Shown here piece by piece: positions 21,568-29,984 of a stretch of 64,000 nt of DNA. The translations under genes were made by a program, and so were the position numbers. The notes below the pieces were generated by a model that was not told where the DNA came from, did not search any database, and was given only the letters and a program-made list of their open reading frames with translations. Positions within the stretch are counted from its first letter, which is position 1, and each line of letters begins with the position of its first letter. Source of the DNA: JBEEJZ01 sp046046915 (lineage in GTDB: Bacteria > Pseudomonadota > Gammaproteobacteria > Burkholderiales > Burkholderiaceae_C); assembly GCA_046046915.1 (NCBI GenBank), contig JBJOIT010000002.1, forward strand, positions 1-64,000, read 5' to 3'.

Positions 21568-22790
21568 GCTGAGGCTCCCTGCACAAACGACTTGATTAGT
21601 GGCACCAATATGGCTACCAGTTCATCCGCTTCCGAGGTGCTCATGATCAGTGCCGGCACCATGCGAACCACGGAGTCGGCTGTGACGCTGATCAGCAAGC
21701 CATGATCAGCACATAGTTTTACCAGCGCGCCGCACGGCATGGCCAGCTCCACACCGATCATCAGGCCCATGCCACGCACGTCCTTGACTTGGCCGCTGGC
21801 GATCTCGTCGGCCAGCGCCAGTCGCAGCGCCGTCTTCAGGTGCGTTCCGACTCGGGCCGCATTCTCGAGCAGTCCTTCTTCTTCCATGATGCGGATGGTT
21901 TCCACCCCTGCACGCATGGACAGCGGATTGCCGCCAAAGGTGGTGCCATGATTGCCTGGCTGAAAAAGATGAGCTGCTCTGGGGCCAGCCACGACCGCGC
22001 CGACAGGCACGCCTGAGCCCAGGCCTTTGGCCAGTGGCATGACATCTGGCTGGATGCCGGACCACTGGTGGGCAAACCACTTGCCGGTGCGCCCCATGCC
22101 ACATTGCACCTCGTCGATCATCAGCAACCAATCGTTGGCGTCGCACAACTCCCGCAGCTCGCGCAGGCATTCCATATCCACCGGATACACGCCGCCTTCA
22201 CCCTGAATGGCTTCCAGAAAAACCGCCACCACATTGGGGTTGCCGGCAGTGGCTAGCCGCAGGGCCTCTGTGTTGTTGAGTGGGACGCGGATGAAGCCTT
22301 CCACCAAGGGGCCAAAACCTGCCTGGATTTTTGGGTTGCCTGTGGCGCTGAGTGTCGCAATCGAGCGCCCATGGAAGGCTTTGTCAAACACCACGATTTC
22401 CGGACGTTCAATGCCCTTGTCGTGGCCAAATTTTCGAGCCAGCTTGAGCGCAGCTTCGTTGGCCTCCAGGCCGGTGGAACAAAAAAAGACATTGCTCATG
22501 CCTGAACGCTCAACCAGCAGTTGGGCCAGCACTTCCTGGTTCGGCACGTGGTAGTAGTTGGAGCAATGAATCAATTTGGCAATCTGGTCTTGCAGCGCAG
22601 GCACCAGTTTGGGGTGGTTGTGGCCCAAAGTGTTCACGGCAATGCCGCCCAAACCATCGAGATAGGCTTTGCCATTGACATCCCACACCCGGCATCCCTG
22701 GCCGTGAGACAGGGCGATGGGCAGACGCCCATAGGTGTTCATCACATGGGGGGACGCGGCTTCGATGTGGGCGGAGGTCTGGGCATTCAT
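21564..22790 (-). CDS. argD: Acetylornithine aminotransferase
   Basis: Class III PLP aminotransferase making N-acetylornithine from the semialdehyde and glutamate; it may also act as succinyl-diaminopimelate aminotransferase. With the ATG at 22788-22790 it is 408 aa, opening MNAQTSAHIEAASPHVMNTY as relatives do. The PLP lysine is in MPLAKGLGSGVPVGA, preceded by DEVQCGMGRTGKW. The frame is open 37 codons further upstream; an ATG at 22868 is a less likely start. First gene of the argD-argF-ykgJ-kynB-kynU run. Confidence 0.95.
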   Translation of the reverse strand: MNAQTSAHIEAASPHVMNTYGRLPIALSHGQGCRVWDVNGKAYLDGLGGIAVNTLGHNHPKLVPALQDQIAKLIHCSNYYHVPNQEVLAQLLVERSGMSNVFFCSTGLEANEAALKLARKFGHDKGIERPEIVVFDKAFHGRSIATLSATGNPKIQAGFGPLVEGFIRVPLNNTEALRLATAGNPNVVAVFLEAIQGEGGVYPVDMECLRELRELCDANDWLLMIDEVQCGMGRTGKWFAHQWSGIQPDVMPLAKGLGSGVPVGAVVAGPRAAHLFQPGNHGTTFGGNPLSMRAGVETIRIMEEEGLLENAARVGTHLKTALRLALADEIASGQVKDVRGMGLMIGVELAMPCGALVKLCADHGLLISVTADSVVRMVPALIMSTSEADELVAILVPLIKSFVQGASA

Positions 22791-22993
22791 GGCGTGCGAC
22801 TTTTGCAAAATGACGGGCGAATCAGCCCCGGACGGGGCGCAAGGCGGCAATTCTAGGGGCAGCTTCATGTCAACCTGATGGCAAATCCAATGCTCAGGCA
22901 CGATCGTTGCTCAACCTTCGGTGTACAGGCTTGCAAGCCACTTGCAAATTAAAATTTTTTGTGCAGTGCAGCAGCGTGCTGGGCTCGCTCCTT

Positions 22994-22999
22994 TAACAT
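22994..22999 (+). promoter_or_regulatory. -10-like element abutting the DUF3579 gene
   Basis: TAACAT lies 6 nt before the ATG at 23006 with no ribosome binding site. The 215-nt gap it ends is the argD/DUF3579 divergent promoter region; apart from an AT-rich stretch near 22945-22960 I see nothing else in it. Confidence 0.35.
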
Positions 23000-23005
23000 C
23001 GACCT

Positions 23006-23323
23006 ATGGTTTCGAATTCAGCTGAAGAGGTATTTATTCTGGGCTTGACCCAAGATGGCAAAACGTTTCGGCCCAGCGATTGGGCAGAGCGCCTGGCAGG
23101 CGTGATGAGCCAGTTCCGCCCCGGAGGACCGCGTCCCGGCAGCCACCTGGCTTATTCGCCCTGGTGCGTTCCCACGGCTCTGGGTAACGTCAAATGTGTG
23201 GTCTTGCACCGTGATCTTCGTGATTACGACGTGCGTGCCTGGGACTTTTGTCTGAATTTCGCCAAAGACAACCACCTGCAAATCACGGAAGCCTGTCTGC
23301 TCCCTGATCCGCCAGCCCCCTGA
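23006..23323 (+). CDS. DUF3579 family protein
   Basis: A 105-aa soluble protein of a family found mainly in betaproteobacteria and usually next to argD/argF, as here. Conserved-looking segments are FRPSDWAERLAGVM (residues 20-33), YSPWCVPT and VRAWDFCLNFAKDN. No catalytic motif is evident and the function is unknown; location suggests some link to arginine metabolism. It is followed by a strong terminator. Confidence 0.85.
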   Translation: MVSNSAEEVFILGLTQDGKTFRPSDWAERLAGVMSQFRPGGPRPGSHLAYSPWCVPTALGNVKCVVLHRDLRDYDVRAWDFCLNFAKDNHLQITEACLLPDPPAP

Positions 23324-23354
23324 TCACAAACAAGTCAGTAATACGGTCACAAAC

Positions 23355-23392
23355 AAAAAACCCGCCAGAGCACGACGCTCTGGCGGGTTTTT
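23355..23392 (+). terminator. Bidirectional terminator between DUF3579 and rpsT
   Basis: CCCGCCAGAGC (23361-23371) and GCTCTGGCGGG (23377-23387) form an 11-bp perfect stem with a 5-nt loop. An A6 run precedes and T5 follows, so it works for both converging genes. Confidence 0.92.
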
Positions 23393-23484
23393 GCTTTGCT
23401 GACAGCGCACCCGCTACAAACGGCAGATCTTTTCGTGAGAGCAGATCCGTGCGATGGGCCTAAAGATTCAGGCCCAAGAGGGCT

Positions 23485-23796
23485 TTAGGCCGCTGCCGAA
23501 GCAGCCAGCGCCAATGCCTTCACTTTGGAGGACAGGCGGCTCTTGTCACGAGCAGCCTTGTTCTTGTGGAAGATGCCCTTGTCAGCCACGGTGTCCACCA
23601 CGGCTTGCATCTTCGCAAATGCTTCTGCAGCTTTGGTCTTGTCGCCACCAGCCACTGCCTTTTCGACGTTCTTCACGGCGGTGCGGTACTTGGAGCGCAA
23701 CGAAGTGTTGGCTGCGTTGATCTTGATGTCCTGACGGACGCGTTTACGGCCCGACGCCAGGCGCGGGTTCTTTTTCTTGGGTTTTCCAGATGCCAT
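23485..23796 (-). CDS. rpsT: 30S ribosomal protein S20
   Basis: Primary 16S-binding ribosomal protein. The 103-aa product begins [19 protein letters not shown] and contains [17 protein letters not shown] and [26 protein letters not shown] helices. It carries a short Ala-rich tail and is longer than the 87-residue E. coli form. A good ribosome binding site (AAGGA) lies 9 nt upstream. It is a single gene between terminator and murJ. Confidence 0.97.
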   Translation of the reverse strand: MASGKPKKKNPRLASGRKRVRQDIKINAANTSLRSKYRTAVKNVEKAVAGGDKTKAAEAFAKMQAVVDTVADKGIFHKNKAARDKSRLSSKVKALALAASAAA

Positions 23797-23841
23797 TTTA
23801 AAAATTCCTTGTGTCTGAGGATGTTGTTAGCAAAGCTCACA

Positions 23842-23850
23842 ATTGTAGCA
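23842..23850 (-). promoter_or_regulatory. Extended -10 of rpsT
   Basis: The minus strand reads TGCTACAAT, an extended -10, about 45 nt before the rpsT ATG. It overlaps the opposite-facing murJ promoter region. Confidence 0.5.
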
Positions 23851-23862
23851 GTGGCCCGGGGC

Positions 23863-23868
23863 TACACT
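23863..23868 (+). promoter_or_regulatory. -10-like element abutting murJ
   Basis: TACACT lies 7 nt before the GTG start of murJ, with no ribosome binding site. It fits the leaderless pattern, though a GTG start would be unusual for such a message. Confidence 0.3.
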
Positions 23869-23875
23869 TCCAAGG

Positions 23876-25441
23876 GTGTCACTCGTCAAATCCGCTTCCA
23901 TCGTCTCCCTGCTCACCTTGGCATCGCGCATCACGGGCTTGGTGCGTGAGCTGCTGATTGCGTCGGCCTTTGGCGCCAGCGCCATGACGGACGCTTTCAA
24001 CGTCGCCTTTCGCATCCCCAATTTCTTTAGGCGCCTGTTTGCCGAAGGCGCTTTCAGCCAGGCCTTTGTGCCGGTGCTGGCCGCATCCAAGGTAAGGGAT
24101 GGCCAGGAGGCGACCCAGGCGCTTATCGACCGCGTGGCTACTGTACTTGGGTGGGCACTGATGCTGACATGTGTCGCAGGAGTTTTGGGCGCGCCGGCAC
24201 TGGTGTGGGCCATGGCCAGCGGCTTGCAACAAAACCCGCACGGTTTTGAAGTGGCGGTGGTGATGACGCGCTGGATGTTCCCGTACATCGGGTTCATGTC
24301 CATGGTGGCGCTGGCGGCAGGTGTGCTCAACACTTACAAGCGATTTGCCGTGCCTGCCGCAACCCCGGTGCTGCTCAACGTGGGCATGATCACGGCGGCT
24401 TGGCTAGGGGCGCCCTGGTTTGCCGAGATGGGCTTGGAGCCCATTTATGCCTTGTGCGCAGGTGTGATGGTGGGCGGCGTGCTGCAGTTGGCGACGCAAA
24501 TGCTGGCCTTGAAGCGCCTGGGCATGCTGCCGCACTTTCAGTGGCGCGCCTCGGCGGTGCGTGCGGCCTGCCTCGATCCCGGCACACAGAAAATCATGAA
24601 ATTGATGCTGCCGGCTCTGCTGGGCGTCAGCGTGGCCCAAATCTCTACCCTGATCAATACGCAGATCGCCTCGCACCTGCCCAGTGGCAGTGTCAGCTGG
24701 TTGACCTATGCGGATCGCTTGATGGAGTTCCCGACCGCTTTGCTGGGGGTGGCGTTGGGCGTGGTGTTGATGCCTCAGCTGGCTGCCGCACGCGCTGCTA
24801 ATGACCCGGTGAAGTATTCCGCCATGTTGGATTGGGGTCTGCGTACCGTGGTGGTTCTGGCCGTGCCTTGTGCACTTGGGCTGCTGGCGTTCGCCAAACC
24901 CCTGGTGGCGGTGCTGTACCACTATGGTGCCTTTAGTGACCATGATGTGCAGCAAACCACTGTCGCCCTGATGGGATGGGGCGTGGGGCTGCTCGGCATG
25001 ATTGCTGTCAAGGTGCTCGCGCCGGGCTATTACGCCCATGAGGACATCAAAACTCCGGTCAAGATTGCGGTGGCTGTGCTCATCATCACGCAAATCTTGA
25101 ATCTATTTTTGGTGCCCGTGCTGGCCCATGCGGCCCTGTCACTGTCCATCGGCCTGGGCGCCCTGATCAATTCCTTATGGCTGCTGCTGGGCCTGGTTCG
25201 TCAGGGACGATATCGGCCTGAGCCTGGCTGGGGCCGATTTTTGCTGCAGGTCATTGCGGCCAGCGCGCTCTTGTTGCTGTTTCTGCTGTGGGCCAACCAG
25301 GCCTTCGACTGGACCGCGCTCAGGGCGGAGAGCCTCAGGCGCATTGGCCTTCTGGTCTTGATGCTGCTGGCGTCTGTGCTGATCTACTTCTGTGCCGCCT
25401 GGGGCGCTGGATTAAAGTGGCGGCAATTCCTCAAGCGCTGA
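23876..25441 (+). CDS. murJ: Lipid II flippase MurJ (MviN)
   Basis: Polytopic inner-membrane flippase moving lipid II to the periplasm for peptidoglycan synthesis. The 521-aa protein has about 14 hydrophobic segments and the family N-terminus SLVKSASIVSLLTLASRITG, with RRLFAEGAFSQAFVPV near residue 45. The start is GTG; translation from it matches the usual MurJ N-terminus and no ATG lies nearby upstream in frame. It is followed by the SirB1-type gene 10 nt later. Confidence 0.96.
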   Translation: MSLVKSASIVSLLTLASRITGLVRELLIASAFGASAMTDAFNVAFRIPNFFRRLFAEGAFSQAFVPVLAASKVRDGQEATQALIDRVATVLGWALMLTCVAGVLGAPALVWAMASGLQQNPHGFEVAVVMTRWMFPYIGFMSMVALAAGVLNTYKRFAVPAATPVLLNVGMITAAWLGAPWFAEMGLEPIYALCAGVMVGGVLQLATQMLALKRLGMLPHFQWRASAVRAACLDPGTQKIMKLMLPALLGVSVAQISTLINTQIASHLPSGSVSWLTYADRLMEFPTALLGVALGVVLMPQLAAARAANDPVKYSAMLDWGLRTVVVLAVPCALGLLAFAKPLVAVLYHYGAFSDHDVQQTTVALMGWGVGLLGMIAVKVLAPGYYAHEDIKTPVKIAVAVLIITQILNLFLVPVLAHAALSLSIGLGALINSLWLLLGLVRQGRYRPEPGWGRFLLQVIAASALLLLFLLWANQAFDWTALRAESLRRIGLLVLMLLASVLIYFCAAWGAGLKWRQFLKR

Positions 25442-25451
25442 GTCTTTGCCT

Positions 25452-26300
25452 ATGAATCTGTCGCTGGCCCCCCCGACGCCTTTGGCGTATTTTTCTTCGC
25501 TGGTCCAAAGCGACGACGACTTTCCCTTGCTGGAAGCTGCGGCCTGCCTAGCGCATGACGAACATGCTGATCTCGATGTGCAGCAGGTGTTAGGGCAGAT
25601 GGATCAGTTGCTGGCCCGCATGCGCCGTCGTTTGGCGGCAGATGCCAGCGTGCTGCATAAGCTGCGCGCGCTCAACCATTTCTTTTTTGTCGATCTGGGT
25701 TTTGGCGGCAATGTCAACGATTACCACGACCCGGCCAACAGCTATTTGAATGTTCTTTTGCACACACGCCGCGGCATCCCGGTCTCGCTGGCAGTGTTGT
25801 GGCTGGAGTTGGCGCAAGGTCTGGGTCTGTCGGCATACGGCGTAGGGTTTCCTGGTCATTTCCTGGTCAAGGTCAATTTGCCCCATGGTCAGGTGGTGAT
25901 CGACCCTTTCGATGGGCACTCAATGACCCGCGAGGAGTTGGAAGAGCGTCTGGAGCCGCACCGCCAGCGCAGTGGTCTTCATGGCGATGATGCGCTGCCG
26001 CTGAGCCTGTACCTCCAAGCCGCGTCCGGTCGCGACATCATCGAGCGCATGTTGCGCAATTTACGTGATATTCACCACACCCAACACGATCCTGAACGAG
26101 AGCTGGCGGTCCTCAATCGGTTGGTGATCCTGTTGCCTCAATCGTGGGGGGATCTCCGTGACCGGGGCTTGGTGCATGCGCAAATGGGTGATTTGCCTCA
26201 AGCCTTGCTTGATCTGGAAGCTTACGTGGACAACGCCACCGACGCCGGAGACGTTGCCTGGGTGACGGATCAACTGCGGGAGCTGCTCCGTCAGGCCTGA
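25452..26300 (+). CDS. SirB1-type transglutaminase-like/TPR protein
   Basis: A 282-aa protein of the SirB1 family: a transglutaminase-like core (residues about 65-165) and C-terminal TPR-like helices (about 195-280). The core segment is NYHDPANSYLNVLLHTRRG, then IPVSLAVLW, GFPGHFLVKV and VVIDPFDGH. His and Asp of a transglutaminase triad are present but the nucleophile position is Ser, not Cys, so it is probably non-catalytic. A TTG two codons upstream is an alternative start. Role unknown; the gene lies 10 nt after murJ and its 3' end meets purM. Confidence 0.82.
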   Translation: MNLSLAPPTPLAYFSSLVQSDDDFPLLEAAACLAHDEHADLDVQQVLGQMDQLLARMRRRLAADASVLHKLRALNHFFFVDLGFGGNVNDYHDPANSYLNVLLHTRRGIPVSLAVLWLELAQGLGLSAYGVGFPGHFLVKVNLPHGQVVIDPFDGHSMTREELEERLEPHRQRSGLHGDDALPLSLYLQAASGRDIIERMLRNLRDIHHTQHDPERELAVLNRLVILLPQSWGDLRDRGLVHAQMGDLPQALLDLEAYVDNATDAGDVAWVTDQLRELLRQA

Positions 26301-26302
26301 GG

Positions 26303-27346
26303 TCAGGCGACAACCACGGAGGCGCCTGAGCCTTGGTCGGCAATCACACCGATCTCGTACACCGATTCGCCCGCAGCACGCAGGGTGTTTGCACAGGCCT
26401 GAGCGCTGGCAGCGTCAATAACGACCACCATACCGATGCCGTTGTTGAAGGTGCGGTTCATCTCGACGTCGTCGATCCCTGCGGTCTTTTGCAGCCACGC
26501 AAACAGCTCGCTTTGTGGCCAGCTGCCTTTTTTCAGATGTGCGGCCATGCCTTCTGGCAAAACACGAGGAATGTTTTCGAGCAAGCCGCCGCCGGTGATG
26601 TGTGCCAAGGCCTTGATCGGGTGAGTCGCCAGGGCGGCCAGCACGTTTTTGACGTAGAGGCGGGTGGGCTCCATCAGGGCTTGCTTGAAGGGTTTGCCGT
26701 CCAACGTTGCCGGAGCCGAGTCACCCGCGCGGTCGATGCATTTGCGCACCAGGCTGAAACCGTTGGAGTGCACGCCAGCAGATGCCAGACCCAGCACAAC
26801 ATCACCGGGTTTCACATCTGCGCCGGTCAGGATTTTTGATTTTTCGACTGCCCCAACGGCAAAGCCAGCCAAGTCATACTCGCCGGCCGGGTACATGCCG
26901 GGCATTTCGGCGGTCTCGCCACCTATCAGGGCACAACCCGACAACTCACAACCTTTGGCGATGCCGCCAACCACCGCCGCTGCGGTGTCCACATCCAGCT
27001 TGCCGCAGGCAAAGTAATCCAGAAAGAACAGCGGCTCGGCGCCCTGCACCAGTACATCGTTCACACTCATTGCGACCAGATCGATGCCCACGGTGTCATG
27101 CATGTTCCATTCAAACGCCAGCTTGAGCTTGGTGCCCACGCCATCCGTGCCGCTCACCAGCACCGGCTCCTTGTAGCGTTTGGGCACCTCAAAGAGTGCG
27201 CCAAAGCCACCGATGCCGGCCAACACGCCTTCACGCATGGTTTTCTTGGCCAGGGGTTTGATGCGCTCAACCAGCGCATCACCGGCGACGATATCGACAC
27301 CAGCATCTTTGTAAGACAGAGGGGTGGGGGAGTTGGATGAAGTCAT
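26303..27346 (-). CDS. purM: Phosphoribosylformylglycinamidine cyclo-ligase
   Basis: AIR synthetase, the fifth step of purine synthesis, using ATP to close the imidazole ring. The 347-aa protein has [56 protein letters not shown], and [11 protein letters not shown], all family signatures. It is a single gene, convergent with the SirB1-type gene (2 nt apart) and divergent from the AI-2E-type permease. Confidence 0.98.
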   Translation of the reverse strand: MTSSNSPTPLSYKDAGVDIVAGDALVERIKPLAKKTMREGVLAGIGGFGALFEVPKRYKEPVLVSGTDGVGTKLKLAFEWNMHDTVGIDLVAMSVNDVLVQGAEPLFFLDYFACGKLDVDTAAAVVGGIAKGCELSGCALIGGETAEMPGMYPAGEYDLAGFAVGAVEKSKILTGADVKPGDVVLGLASAGVHSNGFSLVRKCIDRAGDSAPATLDGKPFKQALMEPTRLYVKNVLAALATHPIKALAHITGGGLLENIPRVLPEGMAAHLKKGSWPQSELFAWLQKTAGIDDVEMNRTFNNGIGMVVVIDAASAQACANTLRAAGESVYEIGVIADQGSGASVVVA

Positions 27347-27372
27347 GATGTTTTGGGCTTGAGACGTGCAAC

Positions 27373-27419
27373 GGGCTCCCTTGACGGAGCCCGATAGAAT
27401 TTGGGCTCATTTTAAGCCC
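27373..27419. other. Two adjacent hairpins between purM and the permease
   Basis: GGGCTCC (27373-27379) pairs perfectly with GGAGCCC (27386-27392), and GGGCT (27403-27407) with AGCCC (27415-27419). No U-tract follows in either direction, so they are not plain terminators. They fall in the leader region of one or both divergent genes. Role unknown. Confidence 0.45.
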
Positions 27420-27449
27420 GACAACCGTCCTTCCCGCACGCCCTATACC

Positions 27450-28523
27450 ATGCAGCTCAGTACTACTTCCAAGCGTGCCATGGCGTGGTTGGGATTGGCT
27501 GGCTTGGTCTGGTTGACCTTGTGGGCCCTAGGTGCCGTCCTGACCCCTTTTGTGGTGGCCATGGTGTTGGCCTATGCGCTGACGCCTTTGGTGGATCGAA
27601 TCGACCAACTGGGGCGAGGGCGATTCCCACGGCTATTGGCGGTGGTTTTGGTCGAGTTGCTCTTTTTGCTGGCGCTGTTGGGCCTTCTGCTCTTGATCGT
27701 GCCCATTTTGGTAAAAGAGGCACCGCTGGTGCGCCAGCAGTTGCCCTTGCTGGCGGAGCGATTTAGTGCCTGGCTAACTCCTTGGCTTGCGCAATTTGGC
27801 TTGCATGTCGATCTGGATGTGGACAACCTCAAGGCCCTATTGCTGAATTATCTGGATGGCAACATGAGCGACGCTTTTGGGCCTCTCCTGTCCTCGCTCA
27901 AACTCGGCGGCAGTGTGGCACTTGCGGTGCTGGGTAACCTGATGCTCATACCCGTGGCGCTGTTTTATCTGCTGATGGATTGGGCCCGATTGGTGGCTTG
28001 GATCCAGGCCCTGGTGCCCCCCCGTTTCAAGGCGGGCTACGGCAGCTTCACGGGTGAAGCCGATGCCGTGCTGGGACAGTACCTTCGTGGCCAACTGCTG
28101 GTGATGCTGATCATGGCCGTGTTTTACAGCGTGGGTCTGGCGTTGTTTGGGCTGGAGCTTGCCGTGCCGATCGGTGCCTTCACCGGTCTGGCCATGTTTG
28201 TACCTTACCTGGGTTTTGGCATGGGCCTGATCATGGCCGTGCTGGCAGGCTTGCTCCAGTTTGCGTCCATGAAGGCGCTGGTCATGGTCGCGGTGGTTTA
28301 CGGCATAGGCCAGGTGCTGGAAAGCATCTTCATCACCCCCCGGCTGGTTGGGGAGCGCATCGGATTGCACCCCTTGGCTGTTATTTTTGCCCTGCTGGCC
28401 TTTGGTCAGCTCTTCGGCTTTGTGGGCGTGCTAGTGGCCTTGCCCGCGAGCGCTGTCCTTCTAGTGGCCATGCGCAGGCTGTTGTCCGGCTACACCCGCA
28501 GTCCGCTGTTCACCGGGCTTTAA
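27450..28523 (+). CDS. AI-2E family transporter (PerM-like)
   Basis: A 357-aa inner-membrane protein with about eight hydrophobic segments in the UPF0118/AI-2E exporter layout: two or three N-terminal helices, a soluble helical stretch (about residues 90-140), and a C-terminal helix bundle with YGIGQVLESIFITPRLVGERIGLHP-type sequence around residue 290. Some members are proton/sodium-driven exporters; the substrate here is unknown. The ATG at 27450 begins MQLSTTSKRAMAWLG; the open frame extends 28 codons upstream without support. Gene order with hda downstream is common in betaproteobacteria. Confidence 0.88.
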   Translation: MQLSTTSKRAMAWLGLAGLVWLTLWALGAVLTPFVVAMVLAYALTPLVDRIDQLGRGRFPRLLAVVLVELLFLLALLGLLLLIVPILVKEAPLVRQQLPLLAERFSAWLTPWLAQFGLHVDLDVDNLKALLLNYLDGNMSDAFGPLLSSLKLGGSVALAVLGNLMLIPVALFYLLMDWARLVAWIQALVPPRFKAGYGSFTGEADAVLGQYLRGQLLVMLIMAVFYSVGLALFGLELAVPIGAFTGLAMFVPYLGFGMGLIMAVLAGLLQFASMKALVMVAVVYGIGQVLESIFITPRLVGERIGLHPLAVIFALLAFGQLFGFVGVLVALPASAVLLVAMRRLLSGYTRSPLFTGL

Positions 28524-28556
28524 CCCCTTGCGGCAGCGGCTCCTCCTTTCTTGAGC

Positions 28557-29240
28557 ATGAAGCAAATCGCTTTAGACATAGGCTTGGCCACTGGCCCCAC
28601 CCTGAGCAACTTCTGTGCAGGCCCGAACGAGGCGCTGCTGAGTCACCTGACGCTCTGGCTGGGGCAGGGGGCTGGCGCGATGCGTTCGCCCGTGCCGATG
28701 TACCTGTGGGGGCCTGGGGGCAGCGGCAAATCGCACTTGCTACGCGCCATGCAGGATGCCCTGCGCGCGCAAGGAGCCAGTGTGGGGTGGATGGATGCGA
28801 GCACCCCGGAGCCGGTGGCTTACCAAGAGGGCTGGAGTGCTGTACTGATGGACGATGTGCACCTCTATACCGCCCAGCAACAGCAAGCTGCGTTCAACTG
28901 GTTCGTGAATGCCCAGACGCATCAACGCTGCGTGCTGGCCGCTGGCGAGCTACCGCCAGCCGACCTGAAGCTGCGTGACGATTTACGTACCCGCCTGGGC
29001 TGGGGCCATGTGTTTGCCCTGCAGCTCTTGTCTGACAGCGAGCGTCGCGCGGTGTTGCGACAAGCGGCAGATGAGCGCGGGGTGTTCCTCAGTGATGAGG
29101 TGATGGATTTCATGCTGAGCCGCTTCAGCCGTGACCTGGGCAGCCTGATGGAGTTACTCGACTTGCTGGATGGCTATTCCCTGCAGTCCAAAAGGGCCAT
29201 CACCGTGCCCCTCATCAAAACCATGATGGACGACCAATGA
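28557..29240 (+). CDS. hda: DnaA regulatory inactivator Hda
   Basis: AAA+ protein that, with the beta clamp, stimulates ATP hydrolysis by DnaA and so limits re-initiation. The 227-aa protein has the clamp-binding N-terminus MKQIALDI, Walker A GPGGSGKSHLLRAM (about residues 49-62), Walker B AVLMDDVHLY, and the sensor 2 region SRFSRDLGSLMELLD. A TTG two codons upstream could also start. It is 33 nt after the AI-2E-type gene. Confidence 0.93.
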   Translation: MKQIALDIGLATGPTLSNFCAGPNEALLSHLTLWLGQGAGAMRSPVPMYLWGPGGSGKSHLLRAMQDALRAQGASVGWMDASTPEPVAYQEGWSAVLMDDVHLYTAQQQQAAFNWFVNAQTHQRCVLAAGELPPADLKLRDDLRTRLGWGHVFALQLLSDSERRAVLRQAADERGVFLSDEVMDFMLSRFSRDLGSLMELLDLLDGYSLQSKRAITVPLIKTMMDDQ

Positions 29241-29283
29241 AGGCACCGGTCGTGCCTGGTACCTGTTTTTTGGAGATGCTTTT

Positions 29284-29961
29284 TTGAATTTGACGCTTTT
29301 CGATCTGGATCACACCCTGCTACCCATCGATTCTGACTACGCCTGGGGCAGCTACACCACCCAGCTGGGCTGGACCGATCCGGATGAGTTTGCCCGGCGC
29401 AACGACACCTTCTACGAGCAGTACAAGGCTGGGACGCTGGACATCCACGAGTACGTCCGTTTCGCTACGGACGCCGTGCGCCGCCGTGGCGCAGAGGCTG
29501 CCCGTACGGCCCATGCCGACTTCATGAAAACCGTGGTTCTGCCGGTCATCCACGAGTCGGCCCGAGCCTTGGTGCAGCAACACAAGGAGGCCGGTGACGA
29601 GGTGCTCATCGTGACGGCCACCAACGAGTTTGTGACCCGACCCATCGCCGAAGCCTTTGGTGTGCAAGAGCTAATTGCGGTTGAGCTGGAGCGCGATAGT
29701 GCTGTGCCAGATGGCTGGTTCACCGGCGCGATCAAGGGCACGCCGTCGTTTCGGGAAGGCAAGGTCCAACGCGTAGAGGCGTGGCTGGCAGCGCGGCAGC
29801 TGCGCCTGGCGGACGTGAAAAGTACGTTCTACACTGACTCCATTAATGATCTGCCTCTGATGGAGAAGGTCACTCATCCGGTGGCCACCAACCCGGACGC
29901 ACGGCTGCGTGACATCGCCACGCAGCGCGGCTGGCGCATACTCGAGCTCTTCACGGCCTGA
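29284..29961 (+). CDS. HAD superfamily hydrolase, subfamily IB (SerB-like)
   Basis: A 225-aa phosphatase of the HAD-IB type. Motif I is LFDLDHTLLPIDSD (nucleophile Asp7), motif II VTATNEFVT, motif III around FREGKVQRV, and motif IV DSINDLPLMEKV. The start is TTG at 29284, backed by a GGAG ribosome binding site 7-8 nt upstream and by the family's NLTLFDLDHTLLP N-terminus. The neighbours hda and pcnB are usual in Burkholderiales. Substrate unknown; close relatives act on small phosphate esters. Confidence 0.9.
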   Translation: MNLTLFDLDHTLLPIDSDYAWGSYTTQLGWTDPDEFARRNDTFYEQYKAGTLDIHEYVRFATDAVRRRGAEAARTAHADFMKTVVLPVIHESARALVQQHKEAGDEVLIVTATNEFVTRPIAEAFGVQELIAVELERDSAVPDGWFTGAIKGTPSFREGKVQRVEAWLAARQLRLADVKSTFYTDSINDLPLMEKVTHPVATNPDARLRDIATQRGWRILELFTA

Positions 29962-29984
29962 GCTTGGCCGTTCCTGCAAAACAA

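Noticed and set aside
23457..23490. Inverted repeat GGCCTAAAG/CTTTAGGCC at the rpsT stop
   Set aside because: Possible rpsT terminator, but no T-tract and the strong bidirectional terminator lies just beyond.
27381..27400. TTGACG and TAGAAT as a promoter for the AI-2E-type gene
   Set aside because: The hexamers are only 8 nt apart, too close for a sigma-70 promoter, and TTGACG lies in a hairpin loop.
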